Positions 28,530 through 37,347 of a stretch of 64,000 bases of DNA are shown here, one piece after another; the stretch's first letter is position 1; every line of letters begins with the position of its first letter. The notes beneath the pieces are model-generated. The model was not told the origin of the DNA. It was given only the letters and a program-made list of their open reading frames with translations, and did no database searches. The position numbers and the translations under genes are program-made. Origin of the DNA: Vicinamibacterales bacterium. GTDB lineage: Bacteria; Acidobacteriota; Vicinamibacteria; Vicinamibacterales; UBA8438. Location: NCBI GenBank assembly GCA_958296065.1, contig CATQHX010000028.1:24887-88886 (forward strand), read 5' to 3'.

Positions 28530-31500
28530 TCAATCGGCAGAGCCGGCGCGGGGCCTGTTCACGGCTGGAGATGGCAAACGCGACAGGGAGAATTGAGGCA
28601 CGACCACCTCCCAGGTCTCGGAACGCAGCATCCGTTTGCGTTCTTCGTCTTCCTCGTCGTCGGCCCAGCGGGTGAAGATTCCCTGCACCGACGCGCGAGC
28701 GATTGCCATACCATCCGGTAGGGTCCACTGTCTCGCCATGCGGCCAACCTGGCGTCCCTCGTGATCGAGGATGTTGCACTGGCCGTCCTCATGCGACATG
28801 GATAACGGGTCCCCAGGCGCAAGAGCGGCGATGGCGCGGTGGCATTTGCTGTGCGCCGCTCTCCAACCGGCGAACGACAGGACGACATCCTTCATGGTGC
28901 ATTCGGTGATTCGGATGTCCAGCCGCCGGTCGGAGATGTCGGGAGGCGGAACCTCGCGCTCCAGCACCGACGGGTCGTTCCCGAGCGGTTGAAGCAGTGA
29001 CGCGGCGCGTTCCTCCCGCTTTGCCGGGAGCGGCCTGTCCCGGACATCCGGGCGACCCACATCTTCCAGTTGCACCAGCGCCAGGGTCTCGCGGGCGCGC
29101 GTCATCGACACATAGTACAGACGACGTCCGGTATCGGGATCCTCCGCATCCCTCCCAGCGTTCCATCGTCCGTCGAGGATGACGACGTGATCGAACTCCA
29201 AGCCCTTGGCCCGGTGAGCGCTGGTCAGGAGCAGTCCCTGTTGCCTGCGCCGTATTTCCTTGCTCCACTCGCCAAGCCAGTTTCGCACGTATGCGATCGG
29301 CAGCACCGCTGCATGGCCCTCCTCGAGGAGTAGCTCGTCGAGCGCCTGAGCGAGCAGCCCGGCCCACGGATCTCCGCCCAAATCTTCACGACGGCGCCGG
29401 ATCTCCCGCGTCTCGATGGCTGTCGAATCGCAGGACTCGAGAGTGCGTAGAAGTCGCTGTGTCTCACGGGCGCGCCAGAACGAGGACAGCTCCTCGCGTG
29501 CGCTCTGAACCGGTATGCCGTAGACCATGCAGGCGCTTCTTGCCGGATCGAGGTCGGTCCAGTTCCTGGCGACTATGGCGCACCGGCTCCACTGCCAGTC
29601 CGGGTCGAGTGCGGCCAGGCGCTTGAGTTCCTCGACTGCCGCCACGGCCTGCGAGAGTTGGCCACCGTTGAGGCGGAGAATCTGGACCCTGCCCTGTGCG
29701 ACCTCGTCGCGGGCGGTCCAGGCCCCACCCGGTGGTTCGGCGAGCCGGCGGGCGTCGATTCGCAGCCTGTGGTCCCGCTTGAGACGCTCCCCCGCGCCGT
29801 CGATGCACCGGCTCGACGCATCGACGATCCAGCGGCTCGAACGGTAGTTCTCGACGAGATACTCCTCCTTCGCGTGGTATTCCTGGGCGAAACGGCGGAT
29901 GAAGCGCACCGACGCGCCCTTCCACGCATAGATGTTCTGATCGTCGTCTCCCACCGCAAACAGGTTCAGCCTCGCGTCGTCTTCGGCAAGGGTTTTCCCG
30001 GCGAGCGCGGCGATCAGCTCGTACTCGGGCTCGCCGACGTCCTGGTACTCGTCGACCAGAATCCAGTTGAGGCGCCCCAGCATCTGCTCCCGGGTGACGA
30101 ATGCGTTCGCCTCGTCGCGGCGCAGGAGGCCGGTGGCGTCACGAAGGATGGCATTGAACGTTTCGTCGCTGGGGCTGGAGGCGGCTTGCGCGAAGGACAT
30201 CCCGAGGATCCGCATGGCGAGCGCATGGCAGGTCATCACGTTGACGCCGCGCGCGTCCCTTCCGATCAACTCATCCAGACGCCGCCGCGCCTCGACCGCC
30301 GCGTGGCGATTGTAGGTGAGCGCCAGGATGCTCCCCGGGTTCTCGCGCCGCACGCGGATGAGGTAGGCGATGCGGTGCACCAGGACTCGCGTCTTGCCCG
30401 ATCCCGGGCCCGCGAGCACCAGCACGTTGGCGCGCTCCCGGGCGTCGGCGACGATTCGCTCCTGCGTCCGGTTGCCGAGTCTCCTGACGATCGCCTCGAA
30501 GTGCTCGGGAAGGGTGTCGCGTCCAAGCGTCGACTCCTTGCCGCTGAACCACTTGTCGACGAACGCCTTGCGGGCGAGTTCGAAGTAGTCCACCGCAAGG
30601 CGCAGCGCCAGGTGGATGTCATCCACGCCGAGCTTCGCGTACTCGGCGACGACGTGGATCTGTGCGGTCTGCTCGGCGTAGTGTGCTTGCAGCGGCTTGA
30701 AGTCCGCGACCGTGAAGGTCCTTCCGTCTCGCTTGACCTTCAACGTCATCGCCGGGCGGAAGACGGTGAGTCCACGGTTGAGAGTGACGACCTGCTGCTC
30801 GTGCATCCAGAGCAGCGCGCGGTCGACGAGCGGCTGGGTCGCCTGGTTCCTCAACTCCGACTTCAGCACCAGGTCGTCCCTGACTGCCTGCTGCAGCGCC
30901 CCGTAGGTCGTTTCCACCAGCAAGTCGACCCCGCGGACACCGTCCGGCACCTTGCCGAGGAGATGTTCGAGAAGCCGGGCCGCGCCGTCGCGGCGAAGCC
31001 GCGCGATGCGATCGATGGAAGCCCAGGTCCGGCGGAGACGCACTCCGATGGTCTCCATGTCGCGAGCTCGCAGCTCGATGCTGCGCTTGGCGTCGGGCTC
31101 GTCACGGCCGTCGGCGGAAATGCTCCGAAGGAGCTTCACCAGCCGTTCGGGCAGCGGATTCTCGATATCCTTCACGCGAAGCCGCTGGGCGAGAGGGCGA
31201 AGCGCAAGGCGGGTCCATCTGTCGATCTCCTGGTCGGGCGCCGCCTCGCGAAGCTCCGCCACGAGGGCCTCTTCCAGCTCCCGCGCAAGCGTCAGGCGCC
31301 GGGGGGAAGCATTCTCGACGCCGGCGTGGACGTATACCGTGATCCTCATGTCGTTCGACGCGACCCCGATCTCCTCGAGCGTGCTGAACACCCTTCGAAG
31401 CTGCGGCATCGAGCAGCCGCACTCGTTCATCAACGCGTCGGTGGAGACACCGATGTCCGGTTGCGCTTGCGTCAGGGTTTGCACGACGCGCAGCATCTGC

Positions 31501-33788
31501 GATCGGACGTTGCCTCGAAGGTTTCGCCTCCTGCCCTCCCGCTCGATGCGTTCGCGTGCGGCGGCCAGGTTCGGGACGCGCAAAGACGAGGGGAAGACGG
31601 ACGTGTGGTTCTCGTCGCGTCGCGCGAGCTTGGATTCCTCCAACCACGCGATCGCAGTGCGTACCCGGTCGTCGTCGGTGGCGCGGTCGCGCACGAATTC
31701 ACCGTCATCGTCTTCCAGAAGGATCTCTCCCGCCGACGCAATGACCCAGTCCTCGGCATCGCCGTGATGGCGCCGGCGGCGCTGGTCGAGACGTCGGATC
31801 GCACGCAGCACCGCCTGAATGTCGCGCCGCTGCAGCCGCGAACGCGCGGTGAGGGAGAATTGCTGTTCGGCGTCCCCGGGCTCGAACAGCAGCAGGCAAT
31901 GCGCGGGTGCGCCGTCTCTCCCCGCCCGCCCGGCTTCCTGAAGGTAGCTCTCGAGCGAGCCCGGAATCTCGGCATGCACGACCGCGCGCACGTCGGGCTT
32001 GTCGATTCCCATCCCGAACGCGTTGGTAGCGACCACCACGTCGATGTCGCCATCATGGAAGCCTTGCTGTATCTCCCGTTTGCGCTCCGGCGAGAGGCCG
32101 GAGTGAAAATGCTGGGCGGAGAGCCCCCGGCCGGCGAGCGACTGGGCCGTCTCCTCGGTGCTCCGCTTGGTCGTGCAGTAAACGATGGCGCCGCCCGAAC
32201 CCGCTCTGCCAAGCGCGTCTTCGACCGCACGATGAATGTGCTCGATTCGCTGCGAAGCCGAGGTCGGCATGACGACGAACTCCAGGTTCCGGCGTTCCGC
32301 CCCGCCGTCGATGACCTCGAGCCGTGCATGAAGGGTCTGCTCGATGTGCTCCCGGATGTCTTCGACGACGTCGTGCTTGGCCGTGGCGGTGAGGCACAGG
32401 ATCGGCGCGGAGTCCTTCCCATGTTGCTCGGCGATGTAGCGAGCGACGTAGCGGTAGTCGGGGCGGAAGTCGTGTCCCCACTTCGACAGACAGTGCGCTT
32501 CGTCCACGACCCAGGCGCCGATCCGGCGCCCCGCGATCGCCTTTCTGAAAGACCGGTTGCGAAACTGTTCGGGGGCGACCAGAACGATACCTGCGTCGCC
32601 GAGACGGATGTGGGCAAGCGCTTCAGCCCGTTCCGGCATCGAGATGAGGCCGTTGATGGTCGTGGCGCACGTGATGCCCTGGCGTCGCATGGCCGTGATC
32701 TGATCGGCCATCAGCGCCACCAGCGGGGAGATCACCACGGTGAGCGCCCCCGTCGCCTCGTAGCGCATCAGCGCAGGAAGCTGGTAGCAGAGGGACTTGC
32801 CGGCGCCGGTGGGTAGGATCCCGAGGACATGCTCACGGGCAAGGTGCTTCTCGACAATGGAGCGCTGAAGGCTCTCGCCGTCCCGGCTCTGGGGCTGCTC
32901 CCGGAAGCCCGGGAAGCCGAACCAGCGCTTCAGTGCCCTGTCGGCGTCGAGATGCTCCGAGCACCACGGGCAGCTTCGGTCGCCGCAATGCGCGTCACGG
33001 AGCTTCGTCGCGAGAACACCGGGTTCGAACCGGTGCTCTACGTAGGGAGGGATGATGGAATTGCCGCCTGCGGCCGGCAACCACGCGAGCACATAGGTGA
33101 GCGCGAGGGGATGAGAGAGTGCGTTGCGGGCGATGCGGGCCGCCTGGTTGGGACATCCGCTCTGCCCGAGGCGGTCCATGATCGCGGGAATCGCATCCTC
33201 GACGAGCGGCATCGCGTCGGCGCCACGGATCGTACGGAAGAAACGGTCGAAGGCGTGTCCCTTGACGCCGGTAGCAAGCAGCGCGTGCCAGGCCAGCAGC
33301 AGATCCGTGTCCCTTGATCGCAGTGCGTTGGCGACATCGGCGAGAAGCTCGAGCGTCAGTTCCGCGTCCAGCAGGGGATCGTTGACCTGCACTCTCGCCA
33401 GCGCCGGTTCCTGATGCGGCTTGACGAGGGCATGGTATGGATTCTCCGGAAACGCCAGCGGGCTCAGGTAGAGCGTGTCGATGGCGGGCAGGTCGAGCAG
33501 CTTCAGATCCGGCGCGTGGCGGGCGAGGAGTTCGAGGTCGTGCTCGATGATGTTGTGGCCGACCAGACAAAGCGCTCCTTCGGCGAACTCATCGAGAGCT
33601 GCAAGCGCCGAGCGCAACCCGCCGCTGCTTCCGCGCCAGGTGAAGGTGGTCGAGCGGTCGGTTCGTATCGCGCCGATCGCCCCGATTCGCTCGCTGCCCT
33701 CAAGGTCGATAGACAGCAGGCCGGCAAGGCGATGCGCCGCCAGACGCTTCCCTACACGTTCCTCACCCCGCCAGCGCTCGATTGCCAT
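28530..33788 (-). CDS. DnaQ-like exonuclease - RecQ helicase - UvrD helicase fusion
   Basis: A 1752-aa single chain. Residues 20-160 are a DEDD exonuclease: IDLEG (Asp28, Glu30), GHNIIEHDLELL, and NDPLLDAELT, in which Asn replaces the usual His of the third motif. Residues about 300-680 are a RecQ-type SF2 helicase (PTGAGKSLCYQLPAL near 329, VVDEAHCLSKWGHDFRPDY near 428, AFGMGIDKPDVRAVVHAEIP), followed by a helical RQC-like stretch. Residues 1110-1620 are an SF1 UvrD core (LAGPGSGKTRVLVHRIAYL, VDEYQDVGEPE near 1245, LLTSAHRAKGLEFDHVVILD). The last 130 residues are a separate domain (SMSHEDGQCNILDHEGRQVG). It would unwind and trim DNA. A degraded relative of its UvrD part lies at 45240-46233. 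Candidate repair or anti-phage enzyme. Confidence 0.9.
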   Translation of the reverse strand: MAIERWRGEERVGKRLAAHRLAGLLSIDLEGSERIGAIGAIRTDRSTTFTWRGSSGGLRSALAALDEFAEGALCLVGHNIIEHDLELLARHAPDLKLLDLPAIDTLYLSPLAFPENPYHALVKPHQEPALARVQVNDPLLDAELTLELLADVANALRSRDTDLLLAWHALLATGVKGHAFDRFFRTIRGADAMPLVEDAIPAIMDRLGQSGCPNQAARIARNALSHPLALTYVLAWLPAAGGNSIIPPYVEHRFEPGVLATKLRDAHCGDRSCPWCSEHLDADRALKRWFGFPGFREQPQSRDGESLQRSIVEKHLAREHVLGILPTGAGKSLCYQLPALMRYEATGALTVVISPLVALMADQITAMRRQGITCATTINGLISMPERAEALAHIRLGDAGIVLVAPEQFRNRSFRKAIAGRRIGAWVVDEAHCLSKWGHDFRPDYRYVARYIAEQHGKDSAPILCLTATAKHDVVEDIREHIEQTLHARLEVIDGGAERRNLEFVVMPTSASQRIEHIHRAVEDALGRAGSGGAIVYCTTKRSTEETAQSLAGRGLSAQHFHSGLSPERKREIQQGFHDGDIDVVVATNAFGMGIDKPDVRAVVHAEIPGSLESYLQEAGRAGRDGAPAHCLLLFEPGDAEQQFSLTARSRLQRRDIQAVLRAIRRLDQRRRRHHGDAEDWVIASAGEILLEDDDGEFVRDRATDDDRVRTAIAWLEESKLARRDENHTSVFPSSLRVPNLAAARERIEREGRRRNLRGNVRSQMLRVVQTLTQAQPDIGVSTDALMNECGCSMPQLRRVFSTLEEIGVASNDMRITVYVHAGVENASPRRLTLARELEEALVAELREAAPDQEIDRWTRLALRPLAQRLRVKDIENPLPERLVKLLRSISADGRDEPDAKRSIELRARDMETIGVRLRRTWASIDRIARLRRDGAARLLEHLLGKVPDGVRGVDLLVETTYGALQQAVRDDLVLKSELRNQATQPLVDRALLWMHEQQVVTLNRGLTVFRPAMTLKVKRDGRTFTVADFKPLQAHYAEQTAQIHVVAEYAKLGVDDIHLALRLAVDYFELARKAFVDKWFSGKESTLGRDTLPEHFEAIVRRLGNRTQERIVADARERANVLVLAGPGSGKTRVLVHRIAYLIRVRRENPGSILALTYNRHAAVEARRRLDELIGRDARGVNVMTCHALAMRILGMSFAQAASSPSDETFNAILRDATGLLRRDEANAFVTREQMLGRLNWILVDEYQDVGEPEYELIAALAGKTLAEDDARLNLFAVGDDDQNIYAWKGASVRFIRRFAQEYHAKEEYLVENYRSSRWIVDASSRCIDGAGERLKRDHRLRIDARRLAEPPGGAWTARDEVAQGRVQILRLNGGQLSQAVAAVEELKRLAALDPDWQWSRCAIVARNWTDLDPARSACMVYGIPVQSAREELSSFWRARETQRLLRTLESCDSTAIETREIRRRREDLGGDPWAGLLAQALDELLLEEGHAAVLPIAYVRNWLGEWSKEIRRRQQGLLLTSAHRAKGLEFDHVVILDGRWNAGRDAEDPDTGRRLYYVSMTRARETLALVQLEDVGRPDVRDRPLPAKREERAASLLQPLGNDPSVLEREVPPPDISDRRLDIRITECTMKDVVLSFAGWRAAHSKCHRAIAALAPGDPLSMSHEDGQCNILDHEGRQVGRMARQWTLPDGMAIARASVQGIFTRWADDEEDEERKRMLRSETWEVVVPQFSLSRLPSPAVNRPRAGSAD

Positions 33789-34070
33789 CGGTGACCTTGT
33801 TCCGCCTCAGAGCGGAGCCGACCAGGCCCACGGTCTCCACGTCAGGCGCCAGGTCGGCGCGCGGGAACGCCCGGTGGACTCGAGGCGGCGGCCGGTCCCA
33901 TCCGGGCGACACCGCGCCCTGGGCGGCCGGAGATTCCGCGGGCGCCGCGGGCGCCGCTCCCCCGCGGCGCCGCATCGTCTCACGCGCCGCGGGCGCGTTG
34001 CCGGTTCGGGTCTGCATACGGCACGGCGCCGAACACGTCCGGGAGTTATCGGCCACAGCGCGGGGAAGCT

Positions 34071-34573
34071 TTACCAGGGTTGCCGGTCGAAGTACTCCAG
34101 CCGGTTCGGGGTCTGTTCCAGGATTGCGGTCCGGGTCGCGGCGTCCAGCCGTTCTGAGCGGCGGCGGACGGCGTACCATGGGAGAACGCTCTCGGCGAAG
34201 TCTTCCCGGTCCGGATGGTCACGGGCGTAGGTCGAAACGAACCCGCCATCCGCTTCCTGTGCGGCGCCCCAGGCCGGAGTCATCGCGTGCAGCCTGTCAA
34301 GCGACACGTGCGCCGCTTCGTGGAGCAGGACCTCTTCGAGAAACCCATCGCGGCCGGCAACGCAATCCGCCTCGCCTTGTGCAGCGTGTTGAGCGCCTTG
34401 AGGCAACCCGCCAGTTGGACCGACCCCCGAGCATCCACAAACCCGAACTCCGCGCACACCCGCCGCCCCACCGCCGCCCGGTTGTTCAGCGCCTCCTGCG
34501 ACACAATCCGCTCGAGGCGAGCTTGCGACTCGGGCGCACGAAGGGTCTGTAGTATCTGGTTCTGGTGCTCCAT
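34071..34573 (-). pseudogene. DUF4338-like N-terminus joined to HExxH domain, frameshifted
   Basis: The first frame (from ATG 34573) gives SQARLERIVSQEALNNRAAV, GRRVCAEFGFVDARGSVQLA and ALNTLHKARRIALPA, similar to the N-terminal winged region of DUF4338 (DruA-like) proteins. After a shift near 34350 the second frame gives GFLEEVLLHEAAHVSLDRLH, where HEAAH is an HExxH zinc-peptidase motif, then FVSTYARDHPDREDFAESVL and LEYFDRQPW to the stop. The HExxH part may belong to a different gene joined by deletion. Either way the locus is not an intact DUF4338 gene. Confidence 0.6.
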
Positions 34574-34644
34574 GCCGTGACGCTACACGGCGAAAGCTAA
34601 TTTGTTCAGCCCTGAATGTGGGTACAGGGCAGCGCTAGCCCTCT

Positions 34645-35334
34645 CTAGTTGGCGTAGCGGGCCAGTGTCTGACGCCAGAGCCCCACGGGCTCGCGGGCGC
34701 CGCCGGCGTCCTCGAAGACAATCCGGCGTGTCTCGAGGCGCGAGCCGTAGAAACGCTCGTTCGCGTCCACGTCCTGGCGGATGGTGCTGCCGTTAATCGT
34801 GACACCGGCAAACACGCCCCGCGCTCGCGAGTAGCTGAGGATTTGGGCGCTCAACTCGATGTCGGTCGCTGCGGCGGCGTTGCGGCCCACCGGGCCGGCG
34901 GCCAATCCAGCGTCGACGCCGATCGAGAACTGGTTGCTGACGAGGTTGTCGAGCCCCTCCGGCACCATGATGACCAGGATGATGTCGCTGCGCTGGACAC
35001 CGATCTGCAACCCGAAGCTCCCGCCGGTGAGGGTGAGGAAGGCCGGGGCCGACCAGCTGTCGCCACTGCGCGCGCTCAGCACGCCCCGGCCGCGCATGCC
35101 ACCAAAGCCGAACCCGGCGCGCGTTGTGCCGGGAAACACCGCAATACCTTGGGCACGCTCCAGGATGGTGTTCGGGATGGCGCTGTCGTCGGCGGCCATG
35201 ATCGCGTCCAGCACCGTGGCCGCGCGCGTGATGCGCTCGGCCTCTTCCACGCCACCGTCCTGGGCAGCAGCGCGGGACGTTTGAAGAACAACGACTGCGG
35301 TCATCAGCGTCACGGCGGTAAGGAGCTTTCTCAT
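34645..35334 (-). CDS. SYLF (YSC84-like) lipid-binding domain protein, secreted
   Basis: A 229-aa protein with a signal peptide (LLTAVTLMTAVVVLQTSRAAAQ). The mature part is a SYLF/YSC84 domain: ERAQGIAVFPGTTRAGFGFG, GRGVLSARSGDSWSAPAFLT, LTGGSFGLQIGVQRSDIILV and SYSRARGVFAGVTINGSTI. Such proteins bind phosphoinositides in eukaryotes; the bacterial ones are periplasmic and of unknown role. The start at 35334 gives the best signal peptide. Monocistronic. Confidence 0.9.
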   Translation of the reverse strand: MRKLLTAVTLMTAVVVLQTSRAAAQDGGVEEAERITRAATVLDAIMAADDSAIPNTILERAQGIAVFPGTTRAGFGFGGMRGRGVLSARSGDSWSAPAFLTLTGGSFGLQIGVQRSDIILVIMVPEGLDNLVSNQFSIGVDAGLAAGPVGRNAAAATDIELSAQILSYSRARGVFAGVTINGSTIRQDVDANERFYGSRLETRRIVFEDAGGAREPVGLWRQTLARYAN

Positions 35335-35379
35335 GACCGAATCATAACTCCCCGAGGCGAAGGTCTGGCCACGCCAAGG

Positions 35380-36160
35380 TAGCATCTATGCAAATTGCCA
35401 CGATACAGCCCCTTGCGATCATGCGCATGTCACATGAGTCTGAGATTCTATCTGCGTTGCCCACCTGCGCCGCTTCCTGCGGGCCGTGTCATGGCCGCGC
35501 TGGGGCTACAGCCATTCGGCATGTGCGCATGGCGGGAGCAGGTGGCTGCAGAGTTGAGTCTTGACATGATGGGTTCACCGTGTTGGCCGAGCCGACAGGG
35601 AGCCGCGGAGGGTGTTGCTGGAGGAGTGGAGGGAGATGGACATCGAACAAATCACAGCTTGGGTTCTCGACTGCCGCCCAACCGAGTAAATGGTCCAATG
35701 ATCATCGTGACAACCATCGGGGCGTTCGCGGCCGTGGCGTTTCTTGTGGCGTGCGAGGGTGGCGGACCAGCCGCGCCGACCACGCCGCCAGTCGTCACGG
35801 CGCCGCCCCCGGCCGCGGTATCCGTCGTCTTCGAACCCACGACGGCGCGCGTGGGCGAGGTCATCACGAACACCTACGAGCTGTCGCGCGCCCTGGACCG
35901 CGCCGTCGATATCTGGACCGAAGTAACCCCGCCCGCCGACGACGGCTACGAGAGCGGACCGCTCACCTTCCCGGCCGGGCAGACAGTTCTGGTCTTCTCT
36001 ACCGGCTACCTGGGCGAGCAGCACGTGGGGGATTGGGCCATGCGGATAATGGGCGAACGGCTGCCGGAAGGCGTCGTGCTCGGCAGCCCGTCGTCCGCCA
36101 CCTGGTCCGTTCTCCCGTGAACCTGGGGAATTGCGACAGGAGGAGGAATCATGTGCTGAC
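35380..36160. repeat. Segmental duplication S1, copy b
   Basis: Inverted partner of 4955-5725. It holds the intact lipoprotein gene. The small gene that follows in copy a is cut here to ATG-TGC-TGA. Confidence 0.85.
35698..36120 (+). CDS. Small lipoprotein
   Basis: A 140-aa lipoprotein: MIIVTTIGAFAAVAFLVACE carries a lipobox (FLVAC), followed by a Gly/Pro-rich linker and a beta-rich domain (VSVVFEPTTARVGEVITNTY, DIWTEVTPPADDGYESGPLT, WAMRIMGERLPEGVVLGSPS). The domain looks like an Ig-like sandwich of unknown function. The decayed twin at 4990-5414 is very similar in the C-terminal half. No SD is obvious, and the ATG lies in a segment shared with the duplicate. Confidence 0.7.
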   Translation: MIIVTTIGAFAAVAFLVACEGGGPAAPTTPPVVTAPPPAAVSVVFEPTTARVGEVITNTYELSRALDRAVDIWTEVTPPADDGYESGPLTFPAGQTVLVFSTGYLGEQHVGDWAMRIMGERLPEGVVLGSPSSATWSVLP

Positions 36161-36222
36161 GAACCTCGTCCGCGTCCTCTACGGCCGCCGCGCCTCGGCA
36201 GGTTGAGGTCATTCAGCCGGAT

Positions 36223-36480
36223 GGATCCGGGAGGCCCCGAATGCGAACAGCCGCCCGTCTGCCTCGTCGTGTGGGCCGCCACCTGCGGCGACGACTCGCC
36301 CCAATCACCGGTTACCCCGACCAACCCGGTCGCTCCCACGACATCGGGGTTCATGCTCTCCGGCGCGGTGCGGGACAGCCGCCCGAACGGACCCGCGCTC
36401 GCCGGCGCGACTGTCCGCCTCGACAACGGGCAGTCGACCGCCGCCGACCCCGAAGGTCGCTACAAGTCACCGAAAGAAAG
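36223..36480 (+). pseudogene. Lipoprotein N-terminal remnant with regulatory-domain start
   Basis: In frame with the following gene: VCLVVWAATCGDDSPQSPVT (lipobox AATC), then SGFMLSGAVRDSRPNGPALA and GATVRLDNGQSTAADPEGRY, the beginning of a carboxypeptidase-regulatory-like domain. The domain is abruptly replaced by SPKERKP and the next gene. No good start codon precedes it. It looks like a lipoprotein cut by insertion or deletion at about 36465. Confidence 0.5.
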
Positions 36481-36487
36481 GAAACCC

Positions 36488-37111
36488 ATGACTACTTCAA
36501 GCCTCGACATGTCCAGCGAGACAGGACCGGCGCTTCCACCGATCGTACCGGGGAAGCTCATTCTGAACGGAGAAAACCCGTTCATTCGCCTCAGCAATGC
36601 ACCTGGCGATCCGTTCACTACCGACGCCAGCCTCTGGACAATCACCTATTCACCCAAGGGCGCCGGCCACGCCCTGTTCATCAGGAGTGAACTGACCGAC
36701 GACCAATGGCGCATCTACTCCGACAATCCGGGGATGGTGAGCTGGCTGCAGGCGACCGTTCAGGGAATGCTGAACCCGGAAACGGCCAGCAGTCGCATTG
36801 CCGTCCTGAAGGCCAGGTTTTCGCGACACGGTGATGTACAGACCAGCTGGACTCAGAAGGTTCGTTCGGATACTGACGATATCGTCCTTGTCTGGAGCAA
36901 TCTGGTCGGCCCGCTCCTGATGGCGCATGACCAGCCGACCCAGCTCCCGGAAAGGGAATACGGCGTTAGCGTCGTCATGATTCCGGCGCTGGAGGCCGGG
37001 TTGATATTGAACGGCCGGAAGGCATCGGGCCAGGTGTGGCCCTGTAAATACGACGGACAGCCCTTCAGCACCGCATCGCTGGCGTTCTCGGAAACCTGGA
37101 GAGAGTCCTGA
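36488..37111 (+). CDS. Hypothetical protein, possibly acquired
   Basis: A 207-aa soluble protein beginning MTTSSLDMSSETGPALPPIV behind a GAAAGGAAA ribosome site. It is beta-rich (PFTTDASLWTITYSPKGAGH, DDQWRIYSDNPGMVSWLQAT, YGVSVVMIPALEAGLILNGR). The base composition looks visibly less GC-rich than its neighbours, and the sequence just before it is a truncated lipoprotein, both consistent with transfer. No family recognised. Confidence 0.7.
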   Translation: MTTSSLDMSSETGPALPPIVPGKLILNGENPFIRLSNAPGDPFTTDASLWTITYSPKGAGHALFIRSELTDDQWRIYSDNPGMVSWLQATVQGMLNPETASSRIAVLKARFSRHGDVQTSWTQKVRSDTDDIVLVWSNLVGPLLMAHDQPTQLPEREYGVSVVMIPALEAGLILNGRKASGQVWPCKYDGQPFSTASLAFSETWRES

Positions 37112-37139
37112 CGACTCTGTTAGCAGCGCGGCGGCGGGG

Positions 37140-37347
37140 CGGCACGGGTTACAGAGGCAGAATTGGCGCTCGCATCATGTCAATCTCCGTTGCCTGCAGG
37201 CGTGCCGGTCAACCCCGTTCACTGGCACCCGCCAAGCCGAGGCTGCGCTGGGGAGCCCGGCGCCGCTCGCTTCGGAAGGGCCGAGAGCCTCGCGGGAATA
37301 ACTTGCCCTTGTCGGGAAACACAGCAGCGTGCATCGGACCGCTGGCG
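37140..37347. other. Vestige of an autotransporter gene start
   Basis: The minus strand at about 37150-37190 reads ATGATGCGAGCGCCAATTCTG, resembling the start region of the autotransporter gene at 44745 (ATGATGCGG... and GCGCCGATTTTTGCCTC), including CAGAGGCA and CATCATGTCAA blocks. It stops after a few codons. The rest of this interval shows nothing. Confidence 0.4.

Noticed and set aside
29658..32816. 1052-codon open frame on the plus strand
   Set aside because: Antisense to the exonuclease-RecQ-UvrD gene; composition is a mirror of high-GC coding DNA and no domain is recognisable.
33015..33035. GGTTCGAACC motif resembling a tRNA T-arm (similar hits near 27142 and 45304)
   Set aside because: Inside coding sequence or without acceptor, D and anticodon stems; no tRNA gene can be folded by eye.
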